This document shows positions 17,359-24,206 of a stretch of DNA of 39,704 nt, one piece after another. The translations under genes were made by a program, and so were the position numbers. Positions within the stretch are counted from its first letter, which is position 1. Every line of letters begins with the position of its first letter. Origin of the DNA: Streptomyces diastatochromogenes. GTDB lineage: Bacteria > Actinomycetota > Actinomycetes > Streptomycetales > Streptomycetaceae. The notes beneath the pieces were generated by a model. The model searched no databases. It saw nothing but the letters and a program-made list of their open reading frames with translations, and had not been told where the DNA came from. The stretch covers positions 1-39,704 of the forward strand of contig LIQL01000107.1 in NCBI GenBank assembly GCA_001418405.1, in the 5' to 3' direction.

Positions 17359-17533
17359 ACGCCGGGTGCGGCCGGGGTGGTGCGGTTGCGGGGGTGCACC
17401 GGCTGCACGACTCTGGACACGTATCACTGAGGGTTCACCAGCGATGACGCTGTTGGGAAGCGGGCATCGCCGGTTCCGATCTTCGCCCCTCCCCGGTACG
17501 AGGGGTGCCCGGCCTCATCAGGGAGTCGCGGTC

Positions 17534-18034
17534 GTGATCAGGCAGCCCAGCAGACACTGCACGGTGGAAGTCCAGGCCGTCCCGGCCCGGATCGGGCACG
17601 TGCGCAGGATCGTCTCCGCGCAGCTGCGGTACTGGCACCTCGACGCCCTGGTCGATCCGGCCGCCCTCGGGGTGACCGAACTCCTCGCCAACGTCCACCG
17701 GCACGCCCGGCCCAGCAAGCAGTGCACCGTCGAACTGTGCGTGCTGCTGGACCAGTTGACGGTCTCGGTGCACGATCTCGATCCCCGGATGCCGCGCCTG
17801 CGGGCCGCCGCCAGCTGGGAGACCTGCGGTCGCGGGCTGGCCCTGATCGCGGCGCTCAGCGAGGACTGGGGAGTGCGCCCGCACGCCCAGGGCAAGGTCG
17901 TCTGGTTCACCCTCCCCGCGCTGACGAGCGCGCCGGAGGAGGCTCGGGCGCTGCACCCGCACTGGGCCCCCGCCCCGGCGGAGCAGGCGGGTGCCGACCC
18001 CCGGCCCCGGAGTCGGAGCGCGCGGGTCGGCTGA
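17534..18034 (+). CDS. RsbW-like ATP-binding regulatory protein with degenerate G1 box
   Basis: I chose GTG 17534 because AGGGAG precedes it at good spacing and because the conserved region (IRQPSRHCTVEVQ) begins there. The frame is open upstream to an ATG at 17444, which would add 30 arginine-rich residues. The protein, 166 residues, is a HATPase domain with RIGHVRRIVSAQL, N box VTELLANVHRHA and G2 box CGRGLALIAAL. The G1 motif is DLDPRMP rather than DxGxG, so ATP binding may be altered. The C-terminal 40 residues are Pro/Ala-rich and disordered. Proteins like this are numerous in Streptomyces and regulate sigma factors. It ends 16 bp from the convergent SHOCT gene. Confidence 0.82.
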   Translation: MIRQPSRHCTVEVQAVPARIGHVRRIVSAQLRYWHLDALVDPAALGVTELLANVHRHARPSKQCTVELCVLLDQLTVSVHDLDPRMPRLRAAASWETCGRGLALIAALSEDWGVRPHAQGKVVWFTLPALTSAPEEARALHPHWAPAPAEQAGADPRPRSRSARVG

Positions 18035-18050
18035 CCGCGGGCGCCGCGCG

Positions 18051-18368
18051 TCAGGCCGGGCCGGCCTTGCGGCCGCCGCCGAAGTGCTCCTCCAGTACGG
18101 ACAGCCGGCGCCAGTACTCCTCCTCGTCGATCTCGCCGGCGGCGAACCGGCGGCCGAGGACGGCGATCGGGGTCGGGGCGTCACCGCCGGCCGCGGGCCG
18201 GGCACCGGGCCACGGGCCGCGGAAGGCCCGACCGGGGCCACCGTGCCGCCACACGGTGCGGCGCAGCAGGGTCACCACGCCGGCGACCACCGCGGCCCAG
18301 ACGAGCGGGACGAACAGGATCCAGGGGCCCGGGCCGCCGCCGGACCAGTGTGCTGCCAGTGCGTTCAT
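18051..18368 (-). CDS. SHOCT-domain single-pass membrane protein
   Basis: The ATG at 18368 is preceded by AAGGAG. The 105-residue product has one membrane helix near the N-terminus (WILFVPLVWAAVVAGVVTLL, about residues 15-35), a Gly/Pro linker and a C-terminal SHOCT motif (DAPTPIAVLGRRFAAGEIDEE, then YWRRLSVLEEHF). SHOCT is a short helical hairpin often found at the ends of membrane-anchored or oligomerising proteins. The protein is probably a membrane protein that brings partners together; nothing more specific is visible. It is divergent from the TetR gene across 233 bp. Confidence 0.85.
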   Translation of the reverse strand: MNALAAHWSGGGPGPWILFVPLVWAAVVAGVVTLLRRTVWRHGGPGRAFRGPWPGARPAAGGDAPTPIAVLGRRFAAGEIDEEEYWRRLSVLEEHFGGGRKAGPA

Positions 18369-18565
18369 GGGGGTCCACTCCTTGACGGGACGTGCCGGGT
18401 GCCGGCCGCCCGTGGACCGGGTGGCGGCGCGCCGACTGCCTGCCTTCGAGACTCCTCGGCGCGGGCCCGCGCGTCGTCGTACGCCCGGCGGCACTCCCCG
18501 TACGCCGGCGGAGGTACGCCCACGGGAGCAGGAGGTACGCGAACCCCGTCGCCCCAGCTCGGCTC

Positions 18566-18601
18566 TTGATCTTTGTAACTACTGGTATGTACAGTCGCGG
18601 T
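18566..18601 (+). promoter_or_regulatory. Likely leaderless promoter and operator of the TetR gene
   Basis: TTGATC (18566-18571) and TACAGT (18590-18595) are separated by 18 bp and match the vegetative -35/-10 pattern moderately. The A of the ATG at 18602 is the seventh base after the -10 box, and no Shine-Dalgarno sequence precedes it, so the transcript is probably leaderless. Between the boxes lies ACTG-GTATGTA-CAGT, a 4-bp inverted repeat covering the -10 element, a natural place for autorepression. This is inferred from sequence only. Confidence 0.5.
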
Positions 18602-19231
18602 ATGGGCAGCAACCAGGACGACGGCACGGCGGTCGGCACCGCCCCGTCCAGCACGCAGGAACGACTCGTGACCAGCACCCGGGAACTCCTGTGGGAGCGT
18701 GGCTACGTCGGCACCAGCCCCAAGGCGATCCTCCAGCGCGCAGGGGTGGGCCAGGGCAGCATGTACCACCACTTCGCCGGCAAGTCCGACCTCGCGCTGG
18801 CGGCGATCCGGCGCACCGCCGAGGACATGCGCACGGCGACCGACGAGATCCTCACCGCCCCGGGCACGGCGTACGACCGGGTGGCGGCCTACCTCCTGCG
18901 GGAGCGGGAGGTACTGCGCGGCTGCCCGATCGGTCGGATGACGCAGGACCGCGACGTGGTGCAGGACCCCGCGCTGCGAGCCCCGTTGGACGCGATGTTC
19001 GACTGGCTCCGGCGTCGGATCACCGAGGTCCTGGCCGAGGGCCAACGCCGCGGTGAACTGGCCGCCGGCCTCGACCCGGCTGCCATCGCGGCGAGCGTCG
19101 CCGCCGTCGTCCAGGGCGGCTACGTGCTGGCCCGGGCCGCCGAGGACCCCGCGCCGTTCGACGCCGCGGTGCACGGCCTGCTGGCCCTCTTGGCCACGCA
19201 CGCCACACCACCCCCGCCCGTCACCCCCTGA
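18602..19231 (+). CDS. TetR/AcrR family transcriptional regulator
   Basis: The 209-residue regulator has an N-terminal TetR helix-turn-helix (residues about 18-62: TQERLVTSTRELLWERGY, then TSPKAILQRAGVGQGSMYHHF with GKSDLALAAI). The C-terminal ligand-binding region contains CPIGRMTQDRDVV and MFDWLRRRITEVLAEGQRRGE, features of the YdeS/LmrA-like TetR group. An earlier in-frame ATG at 18587 exists, but the promoter layout favours 18602. The next gene encodes a DUF4865 protein 35 bp downstream, a pairing I have seen repeatedly. The regulator probably controls itself and that gene in response to an unknown ligand. Confidence 0.92.
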   Translation: MGSNQDDGTAVGTAPSSTQERLVTSTRELLWERGYVGTSPKAILQRAGVGQGSMYHHFAGKSDLALAAIRRTAEDMRTATDEILTAPGTAYDRVAAYLLREREVLRGCPIGRMTQDRDVVQDPALRAPLDAMFDWLRRRITEVLAEGQRRGELAAGLDPAAIAASVAAVVQGGYVLARAAEDPAPFDAAVHGLLALLATHATPPPPVTP

Positions 19232-19266
19232 CGCATCCGCACCGTCCCCCTCCCCTACGGAGCCCC

Positions 19267-19854
19267 ATGCACGCCATGCAATACCGCGTCACGCTGCCCG
19301 CCGACTACGACATGGCGGTCATCCGCCGCCGCGTGCGGACCAAGGGCCACCTGCTGGACGACTTCGCGGGCCTCGGCCTGAAGGCATACGGCATCCGGGA
19401 GCGCGGCACCGACGGCTCCCCGGTCAACCAGTACGCCCCGTTCTACCTCTGGGCCGACCAGGAGGGCATGAACCGCTTCCTGACCGGCGACGGGTTCCGC
19501 GGCGTGGTCCGCGACTTCGGGCGGCCGACGGTCCGCACCTGGCAGGGCCTGTACCACCGCCCGGGGCCCGCGGCCGACCGCGTCCCCGACTCCTTCACCC
19601 AGCGGACCGTGCCGCTCCCGGAAGGCGTCGACGTGGCGAGCGCCGTGGAGGACGCGCTCGCCGAGCACGCGGAGTTGGCGACCGCGGACGGCGTGCACAC
19701 CACCGCCCTGGGCCTGGACCCCCGCGGCTGGGAGCTGGTGCACTTCACCCTCTGGGCCGACCCCGTCCCCGAGTCCGCGGGCGGGGCGCGCTTCCGCGTG
19801 CTGCACCTGTCCGCGCCGGGCACCGACCGGCTCGGCGTCGGGCGGACGTGGTGA
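19267..19854 (+). CDS. DUF4865 family protein
   Basis: The 195-residue product starts at ATG 19267 (a second ATG at 19276 is possible) behind CGGAG. It carries the family's features: YRVTLPADYDMAVIRRRV, GLGLKAYGIRERG, VNQYAPFYLW and FGRPTVRTWQGL. The fold resembles two ferredoxin-like (ABM/heme-degrading-like) halves, which is inference from pattern rather than comparison. No enzymatic role is known to me. Its position directly behind a TetR gene suggests that it is induced by the regulator's ligand and may act on it. Its stop codon overlaps the start of the lyase remnant (GTGA). Confidence 0.85.
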   Translation: MHAMQYRVTLPADYDMAVIRRRVRTKGHLLDDFAGLGLKAYGIRERGTDGSPVNQYAPFYLWADQEGMNRFLTGDGFRGVVRDFGRPTVRTWQGLYHRPGPAADRVPDSFTQRTVPLPEGVDVASAVEDALAEHAELATADGVHTTALGLDPRGWELVHFTLWADPVPESAGGARFRVLHLSAPGTDRLGVGRTW

Positions 19855-20513
19855 CCACGACGCCCGCCACCGCCCCCGGCCACCGCACCGTCCGCCGGCG
19901 CGCCCACTGGGCCCACCTCGCCGGCCACGGCGGCTACGTCTTCCCCGGCGGCGCCGCCCTCCACCTGCTCCGCGAGGACCGCACCGGCCACTGGTCCGAC
20001 ATCAACACCACCTCCACCACCACCCCCTACACCCGCCGCTACGTCACCCTCTGGCACGACCACGGCACCGACCCCACCGACGCCGCCCACGCCTACCTCC
20101 TGATGCCGGGCGCCACCCGCCGCGCCCTCGCCGCCCGCGCCGCCGACCGGCACTGGCTGAGGGTCCTCGCCAACGACGCCGACCGCCAGGCGATCGCCGT
20201 GGACCCGCTCGGCGTAACCGCCGCCAACTTCTGGCGGGCCGGCACCGCGGGCCCGCTCACCGCCGACGGCCCGGCCAGCGTCCTGGTCCGCGAACGGCGC
20301 ACCCCCGGCCGGCACGACCGGACCGCGACCGTGTGCGCCGCGGCCCCCACCCGCACCGGCGACCCCCTGGAACTCATCTGGTCCCGGCCGGTCCGCGCGG
20401 TCCTGCGCCACGACCCGGACGTCACCGTCCTGGCCGCCGACGACGCCCTCCACCTGCGACTGGACCCCGGCACCGGCTGCGCCACCCTGACCTGCACCGT
20501 GCTGCTGCGCTGA
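19851..20513 (+). pseudogene. C-terminal remnant of a polysaccharide lyase family 8 (hyaluronate-lyase-like) enzyme
   Basis: The 220-residue frame starts with GTG at 19851, in a 4-bp overlap with the DUF4865 stop. It shows the C-terminal signature of PL8 lyases: HWAHLAGHGGYVFPGG, HWSDINTTS, YTRRYVTLWHDHGTDP, HAYLLMPGA, then QAIAVDPLG and ANFWRAGTAG. Full PL8 enzymes are about 750-800 residues with an N-terminal alpha/alpha-toroid that carries the catalytic Asn, His and Tyr; none of that is present here. The fragment holds only the beta-sandwich domains, has no signal peptide, and cannot be an active secreted lyase. The frame is still open and without stops, so it could yet be translated by coupling to DUF4865. 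Confidence 0.62.
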
Positions 20514-20716
20514 CCGGCCCGGCCCGCCGCAAACCATCGAACGACACACCATCACCCGGGTGGCGTTTGTCGGCACCGCACAGACGCTGGACACCGCGTC
20601 CACCCCGCCACGGCCCAGTAGTCGCGCCGCGTGCAGCGCGGTTCTGTACTGCCTGCCCACGAAATCGCGCTCGACGTTGTACGAAACCGACATCGGTGTG
20701 CGGGCCCTCGCCCACG

Positions 20717-20728
20717 TACCGTCGATAC
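20717..20728 (+). promoter_or_regulatory. Possible leaderless promoter of the carboxylase operon
   Basis: TACCGT (20717-20722) lies exactly six bases before the ATG at 20729, the same arrangement as at the TetR gene, and no Shine-Dalgarno sequence is present upstream of that ATG. The region where a -35 box should be (20693-20698) is TCGGTG, a poor match. The element is therefore only suggestive of a leaderless transcript. Confidence 0.35.
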
Positions 20729-22312
20729 ATGACCACTGTCGAAGATGTGCCCGCCGGCGCCAACGATGCCCGCGGGCGCGTCGCCGAACTGCACGCGATC
20801 CGTGAGCAGGTGCGGCGAGGCCCCAGCGAGCGAGCCACCGAAGCGCAGCGTGCCAAGGGCAAGCTCACCGCCCGCGAGCGGATCGACCTGCTGCTGGACG
20901 AGGGTTCCTTCAACGAGGTCGAGCCGCTGCGCCGGCACCGTGCCACCGGTTTCGGCCTGGAGGCCAAGAAGCCGTACACGGACGGTGTGATCACGGGTTG
21001 GGGCACGGTCCACGGCCGGACCGTCTTCGTCTACGCGCACGACTTCCGGATCTTCGGCGGCGCGCTGGGCGAGGCGCACGCCACCAAGATCCACAAGATC
21101 ATGGACATGGCCATCCAGGCCGGTGCCCCGTTGGTCTCGTTGAACGACGGTGCCGGGGCCCGCATCCAGGAGGGCGTGTCCGCGCTCGCCGGTTACGGCG
21201 GCATCTTCCAGCGCAACACCAAGGCGTCGGGTGTCATCCCGCAGATAAGCGTCATGCTCGGCCCGTGCGCCGGTGGCGCGGCCTACTCGCCGGCGCTGAC
21301 GGACTTCGTGTTCATGGTCCGGGACACCTCGCAGATGTTCATCACCGGCCCGGACGTGGTCCGCGCGGTCACCGGTGAGGAGATCACCCAGAACGGTCTG
21401 GGCGGTGCCGACGTGCACGCCGAGACCTCCGGGGTGGCGCACTTCGCCTACGACGACGAGGTCACCTGCCTCGAAGAGGTCCGCTACCTGCTGTCGCTGC
21501 TGCCCGCCAACAACCGGGAGAACCCGCCGGCGGTGGCAAGCGAGGACCCCGCCGACCGCAGCTGCGAGACCCTGCTCGACCTCGTCCCGGCGGACGGCAA
21601 CCGGCCGTACGACATGCGCAAGGTCATCGAGGAGATCGTCGACGACGGCGAGTACCTGGAGGTCCACGAGCGCTGGGCCACCAACATCATCTGTGCGCTG
21701 ACCCGCTTCGACGGCCGGGTGGTCGGCATCATCGCCAACCAGCCGCAGTCGCTGGCCGGCGTCCTGGACATCGAGGCGTCCGAGAAAGCCGCCCGCTTCG
21801 TCCAGATGTGCGACGCGTTCAACATCCCGATCGTCACGCTCCTGGACGTCCCCGGCTTCCTGCCCGGCGTCGACCAGGAACACGGCGGCATCATCCGGCA
21901 TGGCGCCAAGCTGCTCTACGCGTACTGCAACGCCACCGTCCCGCGGATCTCCATCGTCCTGCGCAAGGCGTACGGCGGCGCGTACATCGTCATGGACTCC
22001 CAGTCCATCGGCGCGGACCTGACCTACGCCTGGCCCACCAACGAGATCGCGGTGATGGGCGCCGAGGGCGCGGCCAACGTCATCTTCCGCAAGCAGATCG
22101 CCGAGGCGGACGACTCCGAGGCCATGCGCACCCGCATGGTCAAGGAGTACAAGTCCGAGCTCATGCACCCCTACTACGCGGCCGAGCGCGGCCTGGTCGA
22201 CGACGTCATCGACCCGTCGGACACCCGCCACACGCTGATTCGCGCCCTGGAGATGCTGCGCACCAAGCACGCGGACCTGCCGGCCCGCAAGCACGGCAAC
22301 CCGCCGCAGTAG
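20729..22312 (+). CDS. accB: Acyl-CoA carboxylase carboxyltransferase (beta) subunit
   Basis: The 527-residue protein covers both crotonase-like halves of a biotin-dependent carboxyltransferase. The N-terminal half includes GKLTARERIDLLLDEGSF, the oxyanion-forming GYGGIFQRN and PCAGGAAYSPALTDFVFM. The C-terminal half includes DVPGFLPGVDQEHGGIIRHG and AYGGAYIVMDSQSIGADLTY. It transfers carboxyl from biotin to acetyl- or propionyl-CoA, giving malonyl- or methylmalonyl-CoA for fatty acids and polyketides. The biotin-carrying alpha subunit is not in this window. In S. coelicolor the paralogues AccB and PccB are nearly alike. I chose accB because of remembered synteny with gltX and conservons; pccB cannot be excluded by eye. 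An epsilon subunit follows 53 bp downstream. Confidence 0.93.
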   Translation: MTTVEDVPAGANDARGRVAELHAIREQVRRGPSERATEAQRAKGKLTARERIDLLLDEGSFNEVEPLRRHRATGFGLEAKKPYTDGVITGWGTVHGRTVFVYAHDFRIFGGALGEAHATKIHKIMDMAIQAGAPLVSLNDGAGARIQEGVSALAGYGGIFQRNTKASGVIPQISVMLGPCAGGAAYSPALTDFVFMVRDTSQMFITGPDVVRAVTGEEITQNGLGGADVHAETSGVAHFAYDDEVTCLEEVRYLLSLLPANNRENPPAVASEDPADRSCETLLDLVPADGNRPYDMRKVIEEIVDDGEYLEVHERWATNIICALTRFDGRVVGIIANQPQSLAGVLDIEASEKAARFVQMCDAFNIPIVTLLDVPGFLPGVDQEHGGIIRHGAKLLYAYCNATVPRISIVLRKAYGGAYIVMDSQSIGADLTYAWPTNEIAVMGAEGAANVIFRKQIAEADDSEAMRTRMVKEYKSELMHPYYAAERGLVDDVIDPSDTRHTLIRALEMLRTKHADLPARKHGNPPQ

Positions 22313-22365
22313 TCCCCGCCCCGACCGTCCTTCCCCTCTCACCTCCACGGAGAATCGAGACCGCA

Positions 22366-22587
22366 GTGAACCCTGCCAGTGCCGTCACCGCCGCTCCCAT
22401 CCGCGTCGAGAAGGGCCAGGCCAGCGAGGAGGAGCTCGCCGCTCTGACCGCCGTCCTGCTGGCCCGCGCCGCGCACCGGCCGACGACCGGCTCGACCGGC
22501 TCGACCGGCCCGCGCCCCACGGCCGCCCGCTGGCGCCGCCTGGAGCGGCAGCTGGGCTTCCACGGCGCCACCAGCTGGCAGCGGTGA
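22366..22587 (+). CDS. accE: Acyl-CoA carboxylase epsilon subunit
   Basis: The 73-residue protein starts at GTG 22366 with GGAG upstream at long spacing. It has the family's order: IRVEKGQASEEELAALTAVL near residues 11-30, a variable Thr/Gly/Ser-rich middle, and a C-terminal Arg/Trp-rich segment (WRRLERQLGFHG, SWQR). Epsilon subunits bind the carboxyltransferase hexamer and raise its activity. Its place directly behind the beta subunit, with a strong terminator 26 bp after its stop, indicates a two-gene operon. Confidence 0.92.
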   Translation: MNPASAVTAAPIRVEKGQASEEELAALTAVLLARAAHRPTTGSTGSTGPRPTAARWRRLERQLGFHGATSWQR

Positions 22588-22612
22588 CGCAGCGCCGGCA
22601 CTAGCGCACCAG

Positions 22613-22649
22613 GCGACGGCCCCCACACTTCCGGTGTGGGGGCCGTCGC
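22613..22649 (+). terminator. Strong hairpin terminator after the carboxylase operon
   Basis: A perfect 16-bp stem (GCGACGGCCCCCACAC with its exact complement) encloses the loop TTCCG. It sits 25 bp past the epsilon subunit stop and faces the convergent permease gene (stop at 22724), so it can serve both directions. There is no U-rich tail, as is usual in this genus. Confidence 0.88.
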
Positions 22650-22723
22650 GCGCGTGAGGGGCCGCCGCCGGGGCGTTGGCCGGTCCGGCGGGCCGCCCTC
22701 GACCCGCCGGACCGGCGGAACCC

Positions 22724-24007
22724 TCAACTCCGCGCCACCGCAACGGGGGAGGCCCCCTCGGGCGCCTCCGACCCCCGCACCTCCGTCGGCTTCAGGTACA
22801 GCGTCAGCACCGCCGCCACGACGTACAGCCCGGCGAAGATGAGGACGACGCCGGCGGGGCCCAGCGGGTCCAGGAACACGCTGACGATGGCGGGCCCGAC
22901 GAACGCCGCCCCGCCGGCACCGAGGTTGAGCAGGGCCATCGCGCCGCCCTTGTTCTCGGGGGCGAGCGCCGGCACCAGCGCGGAGATGGGGACGAAGCCG
23001 GCGAGGGTGACCCCGTAGAGCATGCCGACGCCCAGGGCGACCCCGTAGTGCGGGCCGACCGCCAGCGGGACGAAGTACAGGGCGAGGGTGGTCACCGCGC
23101 AGCCCAGGCCGCCGAAGGTGGCGATCGTGCGACGCCAGCCGATCTTGTCGCCGATGACGCCGAAGAGCAGGTTGCAGAAGACGTTGGTGCCGTAGATGAC
23201 GGCGAGCAGCGTCAGCCAGCGGCCCTCGCCGAAACCCAGTTCCTTGCCGAAGAACGTGGGCAGGAACACCAGGAAGCCGAACTCCGGTGCGGTGTTGATG
23301 ATGCGGACGACGCAACCGACGGCGACCTTGGGGTGGGTCCAGGCGATGGAGAGGCTGGAGAGCAGGGATTGGACGGGGTTGACGCCGGGCGGGGCGAGCC
23401 TCGCGAAGCCGGTGCGCTCGCGGACGCCGAGCAGGCAGCAGACGCCGCCCAGCGCGATGATGCCGAGCGCGATCCAGAGGGTGCCCATGGGGCCGAACCA
23501 GGGGTTGGTGGCGCCGGCGACGAGCGAACCGAGCGTCGGCAGCCCGCCGGTGAAGGCGACGTAGAACCAGCCCACCGCGGTGCCCATCCGGGCCGCGGGC
23601 GCGGTGGCGGTGATCCAGACCAGGAAGCCGAACGCGAAGAGCGGGTAGCCGAAGCCGCGCAGGCCGTAGAAGAGCAGCATCAGCGGGTAGTTCTGGGGGC
23701 CGAGCGCGAGGGTGAGGTAGAGGACGTCGAAGACGATCCAGACGGCCAGGCCCAGTTGCATCACCCGGCGCGGGCCCCACAGGTCGGAGAGGGCGCCGGA
23801 GAGCCAGGAGGCCAGCATCACCGTGACGCCGTAGGCGGTGATCACGTACGAGGCGCGGACCTCGGTGCCGGCGCCGTGGTCGGCCATGAACGGAGCGATG
23901 AAGCCGGACTCCACCCCGTCGCCGACCATGAACAGCAACACGCCGAGATAGCCGAAGACCAGTGCCTTGGGGATGCCGATCCGGTCGAGGAGAGTGGGGG
24001 GTGCCAT
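22724..24007 (-). CDS. MFS polyol permease, RbtT/DalT/CsbX type
   Basis: The 427-residue protein starts at ATG 24007 behind GGAGG. It has about twelve hydrophobic segments and the loop motif GALSDLWGPRRVM between segments two and three. Motifs I associate with the RbtT/DalT/CsbX group are IGIPKALVFGYLGVLLFMVGDG near the N-terminus, GLRGFGYPLFAFGF and NTAPEFGFLVFLP. These transport ribitol, arabinitol and related alditols with protons. It is divergent from a fused DhaK-DhaL kinase, which suggests a tetritol or similar polyol, but no dehydrogenase is encoded nearby. The charged C-terminal tail is short. Confidence 0.85.
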   Translation of the reverse strand: MAPPTLLDRIGIPKALVFGYLGVLLFMVGDGVESGFIAPFMADHGAGTEVRASYVITAYGVTVMLASWLSGALSDLWGPRRVMQLGLAVWIVFDVLYLTLALGPQNYPLMLLFYGLRGFGYPLFAFGFLVWITATAPAARMGTAVGWFYVAFTGGLPTLGSLVAGATNPWFGPMGTLWIALGIIALGGVCCLLGVRERTGFARLAPPGVNPVQSLLSSLSIAWTHPKVAVGCVVRIINTAPEFGFLVFLPTFFGKELGFGEGRWLTLLAVIYGTNVFCNLLFGVIGDKIGWRRTIATFGGLGCAVTTLALYFVPLAVGPHYGVALGVGMLYGVTLAGFVPISALVPALAPENKGGAMALLNLGAGGAAFVGPAIVSVFLDPLGPAGVVLIFAGLYVVAAVLTLYLKPTEVRGSEAPEGASPVAVARS

Positions 24008-24062
24008 GGCGCGCCTCCGGCGGTTGCGGGTGGGGCGGGTGTGATGGGAGCAGCATGAATCC

Positions 24063-24094
24063 TGTGAACTTCACATGCAAGGTGTGATGCAAGG
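24063..24094. promoter_or_regulatory. Palindrome and direct repeats in the permease-kinase control region
   Basis: TGTGAA-C-TTCACA at 24063-24075 is a perfect 6+6 inverted repeat around one base. It is followed at once by ATGCAAGG twice (24075-24082 and 24087-24094), 12 bp apart. The permease (start 24007) and kinase (start 24207) diverge from this 199-bp region. The repeats are well placed for a regulator controlling both promoters. A possible kinase promoter is TGACGT (24147) with TTAAAT (24169), which is a weak match. Confidence 0.5.
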
Positions 24095-24206
24095 GTTTCT
24101 TGGCGGCACTTCTCACATAGTTACGGGCTTATATGGCTGCCAGGGGTGACGTATCTGTGATCTGGGTGTTAAATCCAACAGGGACAGAAACAAAGGAGTG
24201 TGCCTG

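Noticed and set aside
17444..17533. N-terminal extension of the RsbW-like protein from the ATG at 17444
   Set aside because: The 30 extra residues are Arg/Gly/Pro-rich and unlike the family, and a better ribosome-binding site precedes GTG 17534. It cannot be fully excluded.
20729..22312. Assigning acetyl- versus propionyl-CoA specificity from single residues
   Set aside because: I could not be sure by eye which position corresponds to the published specificity residue, and the paralogues are too similar. The symbol rests on remembered gene order.
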